NCBI GenBank assembly: GCA_023614405.1
Contig: CM042697.1
Span: 187,983,189-188,047,188 of the forward strand
Direction: 5' to 3'
DNA from: Avena insularis
Lineage: Eukaryota; Streptophyta; Magnoliopsida; Poales; Poaceae
Length of the DNA stretch: 64,000 nucleotides
Positions 11,706 through 23,386 of this stretch are shown here, in pieces. The translations under genes were made by a program, and so were the position numbers. Each line of letters starts with the position of its first letter. The stretch's first letter is position 1. Below the pieces are notes generated by a model. The model saw only the letters and a list, made by a program, of their open reading frames with translations, was not told where the DNA came from and searched no databases.

Positions 11706-13255
11706 TGATGCGGCTCAGTTCACTATAGAGCTTCGTTGGGATACCCCAGGAGGAAGGTGTGATGAGCACATTAGTAAGTTTTCCCTTAGTTATGAAACCA
11801 AGGTTATCGAACCAGTAGGAGTAAGGAAACAACTCCAAGGTGTTGCTAACAACTTGGAACCTGCACAACACAAACTCAAAACTTTGCCCCAACGTACAGT
11901 GAGGTTGTCAATCTCACCGGTTTTCTAAAAACAAAGGATTAAACGTATAGTGTGGAAGATAATAGTTGCTTGTAGAAAGTAAACGGTAAAAGTGGATGAT
12001 ATATCAATGATAAAGATTGGACCGGGGTCCACAGTTCACTAGAGGTGTTCTCCTTAAGATAGATAATATACTGGGTGAACAAATTACAGCGGGGCAATTG
12101 ATAGATTGAGAAAGCATAACAATGCATATACTAGACATCTTGACTCCTATGAGATTTGATTGGGTATTACAATAATATACATAGACCGTAATCCAACTGC
12201 ATCTATGACTAATAATCCACCTTCAGGTTATCATCCGAACCCCCTCTAGTATTAAGTTGCAAGCAATAGATAATTGCATTAAGCAATGTGTGTAAAGTAA
12301 ACAATACAATTGTTCCATGAACAAAATATTGTTGTTTTATCCCTAGTAGCAACAACACATCTACAACCTTAGAGATTTCTGTCACTTCCCCAGATTACTA
12401 GAGGCATGAACCTACTATCGAGCATAAATACTCCCTCTTGGAGTCACAAGCATCTACTTGGCCAAGATAGCTACTAGCAACGGAGAGCATGCGAGATCAC
12501 AAATAACACAGACATGATAGAATCAATAATCAATCTGACATAGTATCTCAATATCCATCGGATCCCTGCAAACACAACATGTATGCTTACAAATAGATGA
12601 TCTTGATCATGAACGGAGCTCACAAGATCTAAACATGATAGCACAAAGGAGGAGAAACAACCATCTAGCTACTGTATGAACCATAGTCCAAGCGTGAACT
12701 ACTCACGCATCACTCCGGAGGTTGGCATGGTGATGAAGAAGGCCTCCGAGATGATATCTCCCCTCCAGCAGGGTGCCAGGAAGAGCTTCAGATCCCCCCG
12801 ATCTAGGGACGATGGTGGCGGCGTCTACGGACTGTTTCGTGGAGATTTTCTTGGATACTTAAGGTTTCTGCATCGGGGTGCTTTTCTAGGCGAAGGGGCA
12901 AGGTCGATGGGTGCTTGAGGGGCCCACACCAGGTGGCGGCGCGTCCCCCCTAGGCCGCACCGACCCTAGGTGTGGCCACCTCGTGGACCCCCTTCGGCTG
13001 CCCTTCGGAATCCGTGTTCCTTCTAGTAAAATATTGACTTTGGCTCTTGTCCCGTCCAATTCCGAGAATATTTCCTTACTAGCTTTTCTGAAACCAAAAA
13101 TAGCAGAAAACAGGCAACTAGCACTATGGCATATTGTTAATAGGTTAGTCCCAGAAAATGTATAAAAATACCTCAAAGTGTAGAAAAAACATAGCAAAGT
13201 TGATACTAAACAAGAATGAAGCATCAAAAATTATAGATACATTTACGATGTATCA
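11706..13255 (-). repeat. 5' LTR of the Sabrina-like element (1.55 kb)
   Basis: On the minus strand it starts TGATACATCG at 13255 and ends GAGCCGCATCA at 11706, giving TGAT...ATCA inverted ends. It contains a GC-rich central part (about 12740-13020) and an AT-rich remainder. A related LTR start, TGATACGTCC, occurs at 39790. Confidence 0.88.
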
Positions 13256-14862
13256 GGATGCGCATGGCAAAAGTATGGCCTTTCTAGGTTTTCCTTTTAC
13301 CGGTCTCAAGCTGGTTGTTGGAAGACCGGGTTATAGGATAGATAGCCGCACTATCAAGAGGGGCTTTCGGTTGGGTAGCTTGATCACATCATCTTAGGGA
13401 GCTCAATCCTTTTAATACTTTGCATCTTCCTATTTTTTCGCTTCTTGGTGTTTATCCATGTGAGGTTCTTGAGCTTGTTTCTAGTTGTTCAACAAGCCAA
13501 AGTTCATCAAAAACAGAATTCATATGCATCTTCTATGTCGTTTTCGAGTTTGAAGGTTTTATCGGTTCTTCTTTTAGGAAGGCTTCTTACCTTTCTTCAT
13601 TTGGTTCTATCCTCCTCTATTGTACTATGATGTTTCTCTTAACCATCATATAGATCTTGTTGTCCTTGTCAAAAAAATCCAAAGATCATCGAAATCGGAG
13701 TCGGGACGCAAAAGTTATCGTCGTTTTTGTGTGCCCTATTTGGTTATGGCGGGAATTTCGGCGGCACCGAGTTTGGTGCCGGCAAACCACTGAAAATATG
13801 TTTTGTATGTTGCTTCGTCTATGACCAGAATTTTTTGGGTCAACTGGAAATTCCGGAGCCAGATCCGGCGGCGCCGGTTTCCCCGCTGGAACGTGTCCGT
13901 CCAGCTCATTTTGTCTCCAACAGTCATCACCCTTGAAGGGGTATAAAATGGGGGCTTCTTCCCCAAAGTTCCAGGCTTCTCGAGCACTTTTTTGACCACC
14001 ATTGTTGACCCCTTTGAGCTTTCTTACTCTCCCTTCCCTCCTATGATTCTTGTATCTTTTTGAGGGCTTTGGAAGAGGATATCTAGATCTACAATCCCCA
14101 TCTATCAATTCCTCCTCTAAGTGAGGGGAACCCTTTGGATCTAGATCTTGCAGTCATTCTTGATTTCCAGCATTATTCTTCCTCTCTAATTCCTCCCTAG
14201 CACTTGTTTCTTTGGTGGGATTTGAGAGTGAAGGATTTGAGCACCCTTGGTGTTCTTGCTTTGCATTCTTGCATAAGTGTTGAGCTCTCTATTACGATTT
14301 GTTCGAGTGAGAGACAGTGATCTTGTTACTCTTGGAGGGTTACCTTCTAGTTGACTTGGCGGTTGGTACCGTGGTTTCCTCTTCGTGGAAGATTGTGAAG
14401 AGACACATGCTTCTCCTTCTTGGAGCTTGTTAAGTGGTTGTGGAGCTTGCTATCTCCGGAGTGGAGGAAAAGCTAGCCATGAGGAAAGGACCTATTACTT
14501 CGTGGGATAGACTTAGAGAAGAAGGTGAGCGTTTGTGGCGTTGGGAAATCCTTTGTGGAATCCCACACCTATCCAATGTGACGTACCTTACTTGTAAGGG
14601 AACACGGGAATACATCTTCGTCTCCACGTGCATCGGTTATCTCTATATCCAAGCTTACTTTCCTTGTGATAGCCATCGAGCTTGAAGTACTTATATCTTT
14701 CTTAGCTTAACTTGTTGTTGGTGCACTTAGTTGAGCCTAGTGAATTTAGGTTTTGTGCTTGTAAAATAAACGTTAGTTTAATTCCGCATTCTATCAGGCC
14801 AAAACCATAATAGTTTTGAAATTGCCTATTCACACCCTCTAGGCGACATCTCTATCCTTTCA
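13256..14862 (+). repeat. Copia 5' LTR, 3' part only
   Basis: The sequence from GGATG onward matches 54872-55720 with small differences, confirming it is the other LTR of the same element. It ends CTATCCTTTCA at 14862. With the 3' LTR start TGAAATGG this gives TGAAA...TTTCA inverted ends. Combining both copies suggests a full LTR of about 2.45 kb. Confidence 0.85.
13941..13949 (+). promoter_or_regulatory. TATA box in the copia LTR
   Basis: GTATAAAAT follows GAAGGG. The same site, TATAAAAG, is at 55585-55592 in the 3' LTR. Conservation in both LTRs supports a polymerase II promoter. Confidence 0.65.
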
Positions 14863-14871
14863 ATTGGTATC
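14863..14871 (+). promoter_or_regulatory. Copia primer-binding site, split by the gypsy insertion
   Basis: ATTGGTATC ends at 14871 and the remaining bases AGAGC resume at 27537 after the inserted element. Together they form TGGTATCAGAGC, complementary to initiator methionine tRNA. The target-site duplication GTATC (14867-14871 and 27532-27536) lies within the site. Confidence 0.92.
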
Positions 14872-17800
14872 TGTACCATCCCTAAAATCATGTTTCACAC
14901 TCATTCATATCATCCATGCATCCATGATCATATAAACTTCATTTCAAACAAATCATTTCAAAACATAAGCATATATGCTTATTATTTCATGTAAGTTTGC
15001 TCTAGCCTTAGTGCTATTTTCCAATGAGAAGAGTACTTGTTTTGTTCAGTAAGGTTTAAATTCAACCTTAGGCACCTTCCAAAGCTTGAGCAAAGTTTTC
15101 AAAACAAAATGAGTAAATAAAACCAATATTATGCCTATAGTATATATCACATAAAGGCTTGGTTTTATTTTTATTTCCAATTGATCAAAGTGTTTTGAGT
15201 AAACAGTAGTGTTTGACACACATTTGAGTGCAAGGTTTTCAGTATAAAAACTTAGAGAAGATTTGAATTCAAACTCATTTGATTTGGAGTTGAAAATCAT
15301 TTCAGAAAAATCAAACAGAAAAAAAAAAGGATAAAAGAGAAAAAAATAAGCCAAACAACCTATCTGGCCCAACTAGACCAACTAGCCAACTAGCCCAGCA
15401 ACCCCCCCACGCGAAACGTTTTCATCACTCACACCCGCACCCGCTAGGTCGCTGACAGACTGGACCCACTCCCTCTCTGTTTCTCTCATGACACAAGGCC
15501 CACACGGCGTCATCGTCTCCACCCCGACGACATGTTCTTCCCCAATTCACGCCGTGCGTTTCCTGGTTTGATTCGTATCGTCAATTCGCGTTGATTGCAG
15601 GAGTAAATCACGCCCCCGTCTCGCCTACTTAAACCCCCTCTGCCCCCTCTCCATTTTCCCCCAGACTTCAAGCACAGAGCGCCCCTAGGCTGCCCGTGAA
15701 CACCCTTGCACCGCCGCAGACAGAGCTCACTCCAGCGACCAATCCCGGTTAGCCCCGTGCGCCCCTTCTCCTCTAGTTCTTGCAGACAGCTTCGCAACTT
15801 CCTTGCGCACCTTCTGACACCATTGGTTCATCCTATACTGCCCCAGGTCGTCGTCTTCGTCAAGCACAGCAAGGTCCCGACGACGTCCTCAACTCCAGCG
15901 ATTAAATTCGGTGAGCACCGTGTTCCCCTTCGCCTCTGATTCACACGAGCGTGTTCGCCGTAGTCTTGCGCACCCCCTGATGCCTTTGATTTGTGCTAGG
16001 GTGACCAGGAGCATCGCCAACGCCGCTGTTCGGCTTCGAGCCCGATGCACAAAGATCCGACGAGCCCGCAGCCATGTCGGCGCCTTGCCAAGCTGCCGCC
16101 ACGTTGAGCATCATTGCATCGCTCTGAGCCCGTAAGCATCTCCGACGACCTAGAACCCTCAGGCGCCGGCGCCAGAGATGAGCTTCGCCGCCGCTAGTTG
16201 CCACCGCCAGCGCCGCCCATCTGTGGTCGCTTGATCGAGGACCGTAGGATCTAGATCCAGCGCGTATAAATAGATCACTTAACGAAACGGTATGAGTAGA
16301 TCTGGGCCGTGCAGATTAAGTAGATCTAACGGCCTATGCGCGTGATCCTGTGTGAACCGGTACGCGCCAATCAGAACATGACGCGTGGCACAGAGTTTGT
16401 TTTAAAATTTTGAATTAGATCTATTAGTTGTTTGATTTTGTTTTAATCATAACTTTTGATCCCCACGTTCAAATTTGACAAATTTTATATCAATGGAATC
16501 AGGAGAACAAGCCCTTTCCAAATATGTAATGTGTTTAATGTTTTGTTTCTGTTAAAATAGTTTTATTTATAGAAAGATGTGTAGGCCTATTTAGTGTATA
16601 TAAATTATTTGAGAAATGTTTTAGTGTTTAAATAAATTATGTTTGGCAAGTTTTGAACTTTTTTATGAACCAGTACTATGCACTTGTCTTGTTGTGTTTA
16701 GAAAATCATCACACATCATATTGCATGCATCCATATATTTTTGCTTGTATTTATTTGTATGTGATTTGTTGCTATTATTCTATGTGTAGATTTTGGTGCC
16801 AATAGTGATAGTGATTGTGAGGAGTGTAGCTACTCTCCAAACTACCAAGGCAAGTGGTGCTTCATGATATTTTTATCCCTAAGTTTTCCTACTATGCATT
16901 AGATATTTTTTGCTAGTCTTGCAGGGTTATATTTTGCTTATATGCTATGCTTGGGAAATCCTAGTAGTTGTAGAATTGCTAGAAATTTCTAAGTTAAGAT
17001 GCTTATCTATGCCATGCTTAGCCTAGCTAGTAGCAAACAAGGGTGGTGAAATATTCATGCTATGATAAAATATTTCTAAGTCTTTGGACTTGAGTTTTTA
17101 CTTAATAAAACAACTAAGTAAATGAATCACCTGGGTGGAATGGAAGGAATGGTTTATGTTGAGTGGTTACACAAGGCCCATTTCTATGGTTTACCTTGTG
17201 TATCTCACTTGTGGAAAGCCACCCAGGAATAAAGGGATTTGAGAGGACAAATGTTAAGAAGCTTCTAGTGCAGCCACTTGGCAATATGGGCTCTGCCAGG
17301 ATCATATAGGTTGCAATAACTTAGCCATTTGGACAGTTGGTGGTAGTGGGATGATAGGTTGGAGCGCGTCCATTTGGTATAAGGGAAGGCTTCTGAAAGG
17401 TCCTGTCTTGGTGAAAATCAAGGCTTGTGGGGAAAGTGCACAACCTCTGTAGATGGAAGAATCTAAGTACTTAGCCATGTCCCTGGTATTGGACAACTTG
17501 AGCATCAGTACATGGAAGCTATCAAGAATCTCCTCATCCCAATTTCTAAGTAAAACTTGTGGGTGAACAAGGGTGAAGGACCCCAATGTCTATTGGTGGT
17601 TCCTTGGGAAAAGTTTTGACAAAGAAAAACTTAGTGTTTTCAACTAATAGGCAAAACCTATTTTGAGCAAAGCAAGCCTAAGCTACACTTAGCCAAATTG
17701 CATATAGTATGTAGTCCACCAATAATATACTAAGGTATCATGTGCCAATACTATTCCAATGTATTGACCCACTGTGGCTGTAACTTGTGATGTTGTAGGT

Positions 17801-18071
17801 TACTCTGATGAGGATTAGGAGTCATGAGTCTACACTCAACATGTTTGCCTGTGGCACATGAAGATGAAGACTTTTATCTATATACTTATTTAAACTCTTG
17901 TACTAGGCCTGTGGCCTTGGAGTTGTAAAGACTATGTTGTCTCTGGAATGACTGTAATAATGACCTTTGTTTCTGTGTACTTCATCTTAAACTGTGGATG
18001 CTAGCATTGATCCAGGGACTAGCATTGCAATCACAGGGATCCTTTTTCCTTTATAAAGGAGGGATCTTACA
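14872..18071 (+). repeat. 5' LTR of the gypsy element (3.2 kb)
   Basis: It starts TGTACCATCCC (sister LTR TGTAACATCCC) and ends GGGATCTTACA. An AT-rich start is followed by a GC-rich block (about 15400-16260) with the TATA-like TACTTAAACC at 15626-15635, then an AT-rich tail. It aligns along its whole length with 24389-27531. Minus-strand frames at 17114-17305 and 17302-17586 recur in the other copies but are antisense. Confidence 0.95.
15626..15635 (+). promoter_or_regulatory. Putative LTR TATA box
   Basis: TACTTAAACC lies in the GC-rich block and is conserved at 25140-25149 in the 3' LTR, with a recognisable equivalent in the reverse copies at 4434, 8368 and 39682. The promoter role is inferred from conservation and position. 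Confidence 0.45.
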
Positions 18072-18073
18072 GA

Positions 18074-18085
18074 TGGTATCAGAGC
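18074..18085 (+). promoter_or_regulatory. Primer-binding site of the gypsy element
   Basis: TGGTATCAGAGC begins three bases after the LTR end TTACA (18071) and is an exact match to the initiator methionine tRNA complement. Confidence 0.95.
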
Positions 18086-18211
18086 ACTGTGTTGCATGTA
18101 GGATTATGACCCTAGGATTGGAAACCACTAAGGAAAATTTTTCAACAACTTCTACACTTGTCTATTCTTCTCGTAAACTTTTCTAATCTTCTTTCTCATC
18201 TCTATTTGTAG

Positions 18212-18718
18212 ATGAACTCCATCAACGAAGCCGTAAGGAAAGGACCACTCATGACAATGACTTTGGAGTGTGAGACAGAATTCCCCAAGGCTCTCAAGGA
18301 CCTCATGGTTGCAATGGAAATACATGGTGCAGCTGTGTACAAAGGTTTTCCTCTGATGGATGAAGGAGTTGAGTACTGGTGGGTGCAACTTCACTTGTAT
18401 AAAAACAAGGAAGACAACCACAAAGAATCAGGATTCTGCATGTTCACCAATTCAGTGGTGCACACTACATTCTTTGATTCAGCAAGGGATGCAGCTTGGA
18501 AGACCATCAAAGAACTTGGTGATAGAGTCAAGTGCAGAATGCTCAACATCCAAAATGACCTAAAGGAAGAGAAGAAACATACCCAAGAGTTGGAGGCTAG
18601 CAACCAAACCTTAAGAGGAGACATTATAGACTTAGTAATGGAGTCATGCGCTCAAGATAGAGTGATTGCTTCTAGAAATATTGTGTTAGCCAACATATCT
18701 AGTGAGATAGGATTGTAA
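18212..18718 (+). CDS. Extra open reading frame A upstream of gag, unknown function
   Basis: An intact 168-aa frame lies between the primer-binding site and gag, in the same sense as the element. I do not recognise a family. The N-terminal half is mixed alpha/beta-like with aromatic residues (EYWWVQLHLYKNKEDNH). The C-terminal half from about residue 95 is charged and heptad-like (DRVKCRMLNIQNDLKEEKKHTQELEASN), suggesting a coiled coil. Some plant gypsy elements carry additional sense frames, but these are usually placed after pol or antisense. The frame could be a captured host fragment or an accessory protein. A second such frame follows at 18918. It is open while gag-pol has several stops, which may be chance because it is short. 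Confidence 0.5.
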   Translation: MNSINEAVRKGPLMTMTLECETEFPKALKDLMVAMEIHGAAVYKGFPLMDEGVEYWWVQLHLYKNKEDNHKESGFCMFTNSVVHTTFFDSARDAAWKTIKELGDRVKCRMLNIQNDLKEEKKHTQELEASNQTLRGDIIDLVMESCAQDRVIASRNIVLANISSEIGL

Positions 18719-18917
18719 GCGTACTTCGTTAGTTGGACCACCACTTATCACTTTATTTTCCAAATGTTGCTTAAAATAAGTTGAACCTTGGTTGTTGTAA
18801 TGGAACCATGTATGCCATGACTTGTGTGTTTTGATTTCCAAAGATATGCATGTGATGTTTTGCCTTGTGTTTTATCTTAAATTGGGTTGTTTCTAACTTT
18901 TTCTATCTTATAAGTAG

Positions 18918-19702
18918 ATGCCTAATGTTACAATCAACACTATTGAGGAGTTCCAGGGAACTCGCTTTGGTCCTCGTATTATTGAGCTCACTAGTTTGCT
19001 CAATCTCCCTCTTCCTACCATCATGGTGCTTCCCCTCACCAAGTTTGAGAGGAAAGACCTTTGGGGTTTCAAGGTCAATCAGCCCGGACGCCAGACTGAG
19101 CCTACCACGGAGGCTATCATCTTCAAGCTCATGCACGATGACAGCAGGACTTGATTAGACGTCTGTTAGGGAGACACTCTCGACAGGTTAGAGGTACTCA
19201 CTTCCACGTCTTCGGTAGACGTGATGAGGATGGAGAGGCCATCAACTTCGAGGACACTTCGAGGGAGACAGCAGAGCCGATTCGTCTATACCTCCAGGAC
19301 TTAGAGGTTCTTCTTAGGCACGTGGACACTGATAGGACCAACGTCATGCTTGGCAATGACGAACTCCAGGTGCATCTTCGTGAGAAGGACAAGCTCTTTT
19401 CGGAGCAAGATGAGTTAGTCAAGGAGATGGAGGCAAAGTTCGAGAGCCAGGACAGAAAGTTCAAGAGTCAGGATAAGCGAGTCCAAGATAGGAACAAGAG
19501 GATTCGGGACATGACTGAAGAACTGCAGGCCAATGACTTCAAGCTCGAGCATCAGCAGACTGTGATTGAGAGGCTTCGTTCTCAGAAGAGGGCTCTCAAA
19601 GACAAAGTAGAGACCTTGACCACCAATGTCGAGGAATACAAGACCGCTATGGAGAATGCATGTCTTACCTTTGTTGAGGAGGAGGTGGATGCCGAGGAGT
19701 AG
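18918..19702 (+). pseudogene. Extra open reading frame B upstream of gag, frameshifted
   Basis: The first piece (18918-19154, 78 aa, starting MPNVTINTIEEFQGTRFGPR) ends in a stop at a GGACTTGATTAG site. The second piece (about 19151-19702) continues one frame over with RRLLGRHSRQVRGTHFHVF and then a long charged coiled-coil segment rich in Glu, Lys, Arg and Gln (KDKLFSEQDELVKEMEAKFE, then repeated FxSQDxK units). One single-base change would explain the break, giving an ancestral protein of about 260 aa. I know no function. Its place before gag and strong coiled-coil character suggest a structural or RNA-binding partner, but this is speculation. Confidence 0.5.
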
Positions 19703-19922
19703 AGTTGACTACTCATTTATCATTTATTTATCATACTTTATTTGTGTCGCAATGACCATCCAACATGTGGATGGCTTGTTATTGGTGTGTTTACTTTGCG
19801 AACTTGTCGTTTTGTTGTTGAACTATTAATGTTATGATGCATGCTTGGTGATTGTTTATGTGATGTATTGTGCAAGAAAGCATCTATGGGTATCTCATTC
19901 TTATCTCTATTGAACAAACCAC

Positions 19923-20399
19923 AGATGCCTCCCCGTCGTGCAAATCCCAACCCCAATAACAACAAAATCACTCCTGAGATGCAGCAAATGATGACAAATG
20001 ATGACAGACTCAGCTGATGCAATGATGACTACGTTCATCCGTAACTGAACAACAACAACAACAATAACAATAATAACAACAACAACGCCAACAACAACCC
20101 ACCGGTTTTGACATGCTTACTGTTCTTGAGATTGAGGCCAGAAAGTTCTCGTGAACAACCGATCCTATGGTGGCCAATGATTGGCTACGCTCGGACAAGG
20201 ACTTGCAACGTAACATCTTGATGCAGAAGAAGTCAAATTTGCAGCACATTTGTTGGAAGGACCAGCAGCCACTTGGTGGGATAACTTCCAGATCACCACT
20301 CTCATTGAAGATGTGACATGGGCTATCTTTGAAGATGGTTTCCGTACTGCTCACATCTCATCCAGAGTGATGAGTTTGAAGAAGAAATAGTTCCATAAC
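19923..20399 (+). pseudogene. N-terminal gag of the gypsy element, broken
   Basis: The ATG at 19923 opens MPPRRANPNPNNN, a usual start for this gag class, but a TGA follows after about 30 codons. An (AAC)n tract then encodes Asn/Gln runs. Further on, readable pieces include ANDWLRSDKDLQRN and then, in another frame, EGPAATWWDNFQITT-like sequence near 20250, the core of Retrotrans_gag. Several frameshifts lie here. From 20400 the frame is open into the rest of gag. Confidence 0.8.
20046..20098 (+). repeat. AAC trinucleotide repeat in gag
   Basis: AAC units with interspersed AAT give a simple repeat of about 53 bp. It is a plausible site of slippage behind the gag frameshifts. Confidence 0.9.
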
Positions 20400-21494
20400 T
20401 TGAAGCAGCGCCACCGCAGCGTGGCTGAATATATTGAGGAGTTCAACAATCTGGCACGTTATGCACCGGATGAAGTTGACACTGATGCTAAGAGGAAGGA
20501 AAAGTTCCTTGAAGGGTTGAATGATGAACTAAACCTGCAGCTATCAGTGGCCTATGTCCCCACATACCAGTCTCTTTGTGATAAGGCTGCTATTTTGGAG
20601 AACAAAATGAAGCAAGTTGAGAGTAGAAAGAGAAAGCACTCGGACAAGCACAACTCGGGATCGTCTCACAAGAGTTCCCATTATGATGATAGTGGAATCT
20701 CAGGATCCCACAAGCATGGGAAATTCAACAAGAACCATAACCACAACCGTCATCATGACAACAAGCATCACCGTAGTCATGACAATGACAAGTACAAGAA
20801 TCACAAGGGTGGATATAAGAGCCACCAGAGCCACCACAAGGGTAGTGGAAGTGGCAAGGAAGCCACTGTCAAGAAGGATATTAGTCAGGTTGAGTGTTTC
20901 AAGTGCAAGAAGATGGGGCATTATGCAAATGAATGCCCAGAAAAGAAAGTTGAAGGACCCAACAAGCCCAACCCTTTTCAGAAGGGACAAGTGAACCACG
21001 TCAATGTGGAGGAAATCTATGAAGAGCTAGATGCTGTTGCTGGTAAGTTCAAACTCAATTCTATTCCAGCACTTGTTCTTTTTTATACTGGAGCATCGCA
21101 TTCATTCATATCAAAAGCATTTGTTGATAGAAATGGGTTTCCAACTGAAAACATTGGGTGTCCAATAAAAGTTAGTTCTCCAGGTGGAGATATGATAGGA
21201 AGTCTTGGATGCCGGGATCTAGTAATAGAGTTTGGAAAGCATAAGTTTCCAGTGAGTTTGATAATCCTAGATTCCCAAGGACTGGATGTAATTTTGGGAA
21301 TGGATTGGATGGCTAAGTATGAAGGAGTACTAGATTGTGCTAATCATACTGTTGCACTCACAACCCTGGAAAGAAAACGGATTAAATTCAAGTCTAACTT
21401 TGAATCAAAAGGGAGTAAGCTAAATTCTCTTAAGGGGGTTAGCATAGACAGTGTGCCAATTGTGAGTGAATATCCGGATGTGTTTCCGGAATAA
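20400..21494 (+). pseudogene. Gag C-terminus with zinc knuckle, and protease with altered active site
   Basis: This 364-aa open stretch starts in the Retrotrans_gag domain (residues 1-75, HRSVAEYIEEFNNLARYAPD). It passes through a His/Lys/Asn-rich basic linker (about residues 80-155), then a CCHC zinc knuckle CFKCKKMGHYANEC (nt 20895-20936) that would bind RNA. The retropepsin domain follows (about residues 215-330, with LIILDSQGLDVILGMDWMAK). The catalytic triad normally read as D-[ST]-G is Y-T-G here (FYTGASHSFIS), so the catalytic aspartate is lost. The frame ends at a TAA inside the VFPE/LPGMPP linker to reverse transcriptase, where related elements have a sense codon. Confidence 0.9.
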
Positions 21495-22400
21495 TTGCCT
21501 GGAATGCCACCAGATAGAGATGTGGAGTTCCTTATTGATTTGCTACCAGGATCTGGACCAATAGCAAAGAGACCGTACAAGATGTCAGTTGATGAACTGA
21601 AAGAACTCAAGAAACAACTTGGAGAGCAGTTGCAGAAAGGATTTATTTAACCAAGCTCTTCATCTTGGGGAGCCCCAGTTTTGTTTGTGGAGAAGAAAGA
21701 TAGAAGTCAAAGGTTATGCATAGATTACCGTTCACTCAATGAGGTGACTATCAAGAACAAATACCCTTTGCCAAGAATCAATGACTTGTTTGATCAGCTA
21801 GAAGGAGCTTGTGTATTCTCAAAGATTGACCTTCGGTCAGGTTATTTCCAACTCAAGATAAGAGAACAAGACATACCTAAAACAACTTTCACCACAAGGT
21901 ATGGATTGTATGAGTATACCGTGATGCCATTTGGTTTGATCAATGCACCAGCATACTTCATGAATATGATGAACAAGGTGTTCATGGAATTTCTTGATAA
22001 GTTTGTTGTCGTTTTCATCGATGACATCTTGATCTACTCCAAGAGCAAATAAGAACATGAAGGACATTTGCGATTGATACTTGAGAAGCTTAGAGAGCAT
22101 AAACTTTATGCCAAATTCAGCAAGTGTGAATTCTGGTTGAATGAAGTTGGATTTCTTGGACACGTTGTGTCAGGAGATGGTGTTGCAGTTGATCCTGTTA
22201 AAGTTTCGTGAATCGAATGGGAATCTCCCAAGTCAGTGAAAGAAGTTTGTAGTTTCCTTGGCTTAGCAGGTTACTACAGAAGATTCATTGAGAATTTCTC
22301 CAAGGTAGCTAAGCCTATGACAGAATTGCTAAAGAAAGACAAGAAATTTGCTTGGTCTGAAGGTTGTGAACTCAGCTTTCAAGAATTGTAGAAGAGACTT
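21495..22400 (+). pseudogene. Reverse transcriptase of the gypsy element with in-frame stops
   Basis: The reverse transcriptase copies the element RNA into DNA. Motifs seen in order are [72 protein letters not shown] and the active-site [12 protein letters not shown] (about 22014-22049). Then come [16 protein letters not shown] and [19 protein letters not shown]. Stops interrupt it at 21492, 21647, 22050, 22208 and 22388. The active-site Asp pair is intact. The open middle piece is 21681-22052. Confidence 0.93.
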
Positions 22401-23386
22401 GTGACAGCACCAGTCTTATGTCTGCCAGATTTGGAGAAGGATTTCCAAGTGTATTGTGATGCATCTCATCATGGTTTGGGTGTAGTAATTATGCAAGAAG
22501 GAAAAGTTGTGGCTTATGCCTCGAGACAACTCAAAACTCATGAAGTAAACTATCCTACTCATGATTTAGAGTTAGCCTCTATTGTCCATGCACTCAAAAC
22601 ATGGAGACACTATCTTTTGGGAAAGCGATGTGAAGTGTTCACAGATCACAAGAGTTTGAAGTATATCTTCACCCAGAAAGAAATTAACATGAGACAAAGA
22701 AGATGCCTAGAACTCATCAAGGACTATGACTTAAGTTTGCAATACCACCCCGGTAAAGCAAATGTTGTAGCAGATGCTCTAAGCCGTAAAGTTTTTGTGA
22801 ATGGCCTTACTAAGGGAGAATTGCCAGATGATCTGTGTGCCCAATTTAGAGATCTCAGATTGGAGATTGTGCCTGAAGGACATCTCATTTCTTTGGATGT
22901 TGAACCCACTTTGTTGGACAAGATCAAAGAAGCCCAGAAGACTGATAAGGAAATTGAAGAAATTAAGGAAAAGATTGGCAAAGGAAAAGCCAAAGGATTC
23001 CATGAAGAAGAACAGGGTACTTTATGGCACGGAAAACGATTCTGTTCCGTAAGATCCGAGCTTAAACTGATTTTGCAAGAAGCACACAACTCACCGTATT
23101 CCATTCATCCGGGTAACACCAAAATGTACATGGATATGAAGGAAAGATTTTGGTGGAATAATCTCAAGAAGGACATCGCCGAACATATTGCTTTGTGTGA
23201 TGTGTGTAGTAGAGTAAAGGCGGAACATCAGAAACCAGCAGGTTTGCTTCAACCTCTACCTATTCCTGATTGGAAGTGGGACAAGATTGGTATGGATTTC
23301 ATTACCGGATTGCCAAGGACCCGGTCAGGATATGATTCTATTTGGGTAGTAGTGGATCGCCTAACTAGGCTCATTTCATACCCGTG
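22401..23386 (+). pseudogene. RNase H and N-terminal integrase of the gypsy element
   Basis: The 328-aa open stretch starts in RNase H, with [16 protein letters not shown], an E in [19 protein letters not shown] and [11 protein letters not shown] supplying acidic residues. Connection sequence ([18 protein letters not shown]) follows. Integrase begins with an HHCC zinc-binding arrangement: the His pair in the [10 protein letters not shown] region and the Cys pair in [10 protein letters not shown]. The catalytic core opens with [19 protein letters not shown], carrying the first catalytic Asp. The frame breaks after VVVDRLTRL by a small deletion; integrase goes on one frame over at about 23384. 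Confidence 0.93.

Larger units (their letters stand above)
5029..13255 (-). mobile_element. Sabrina-like Athila-group element lacking pol, minus strand, 3' end missing
   Basis: Reading the minus strand from 13255 down: 5' LTR (11706-13255), an Athila-type primer-binding site, broken gag, a protease fragment, then directly a long non-coding 3' region. No reverse transcriptase or integrase lies between protease (9496) and the 3' region. A 2.9-kb solo LTR interrupts the 3' region at 6027-8958. The 3' LTR is missing; the left part ends against an LTR at 5028. The right end enters the copia LTR at 13256 (GGATG), matching the uninterrupted copia LTR at 54872. The Sabrina-like label rests on overall layout and gag/protease resemblance. 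Confidence 0.8.
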
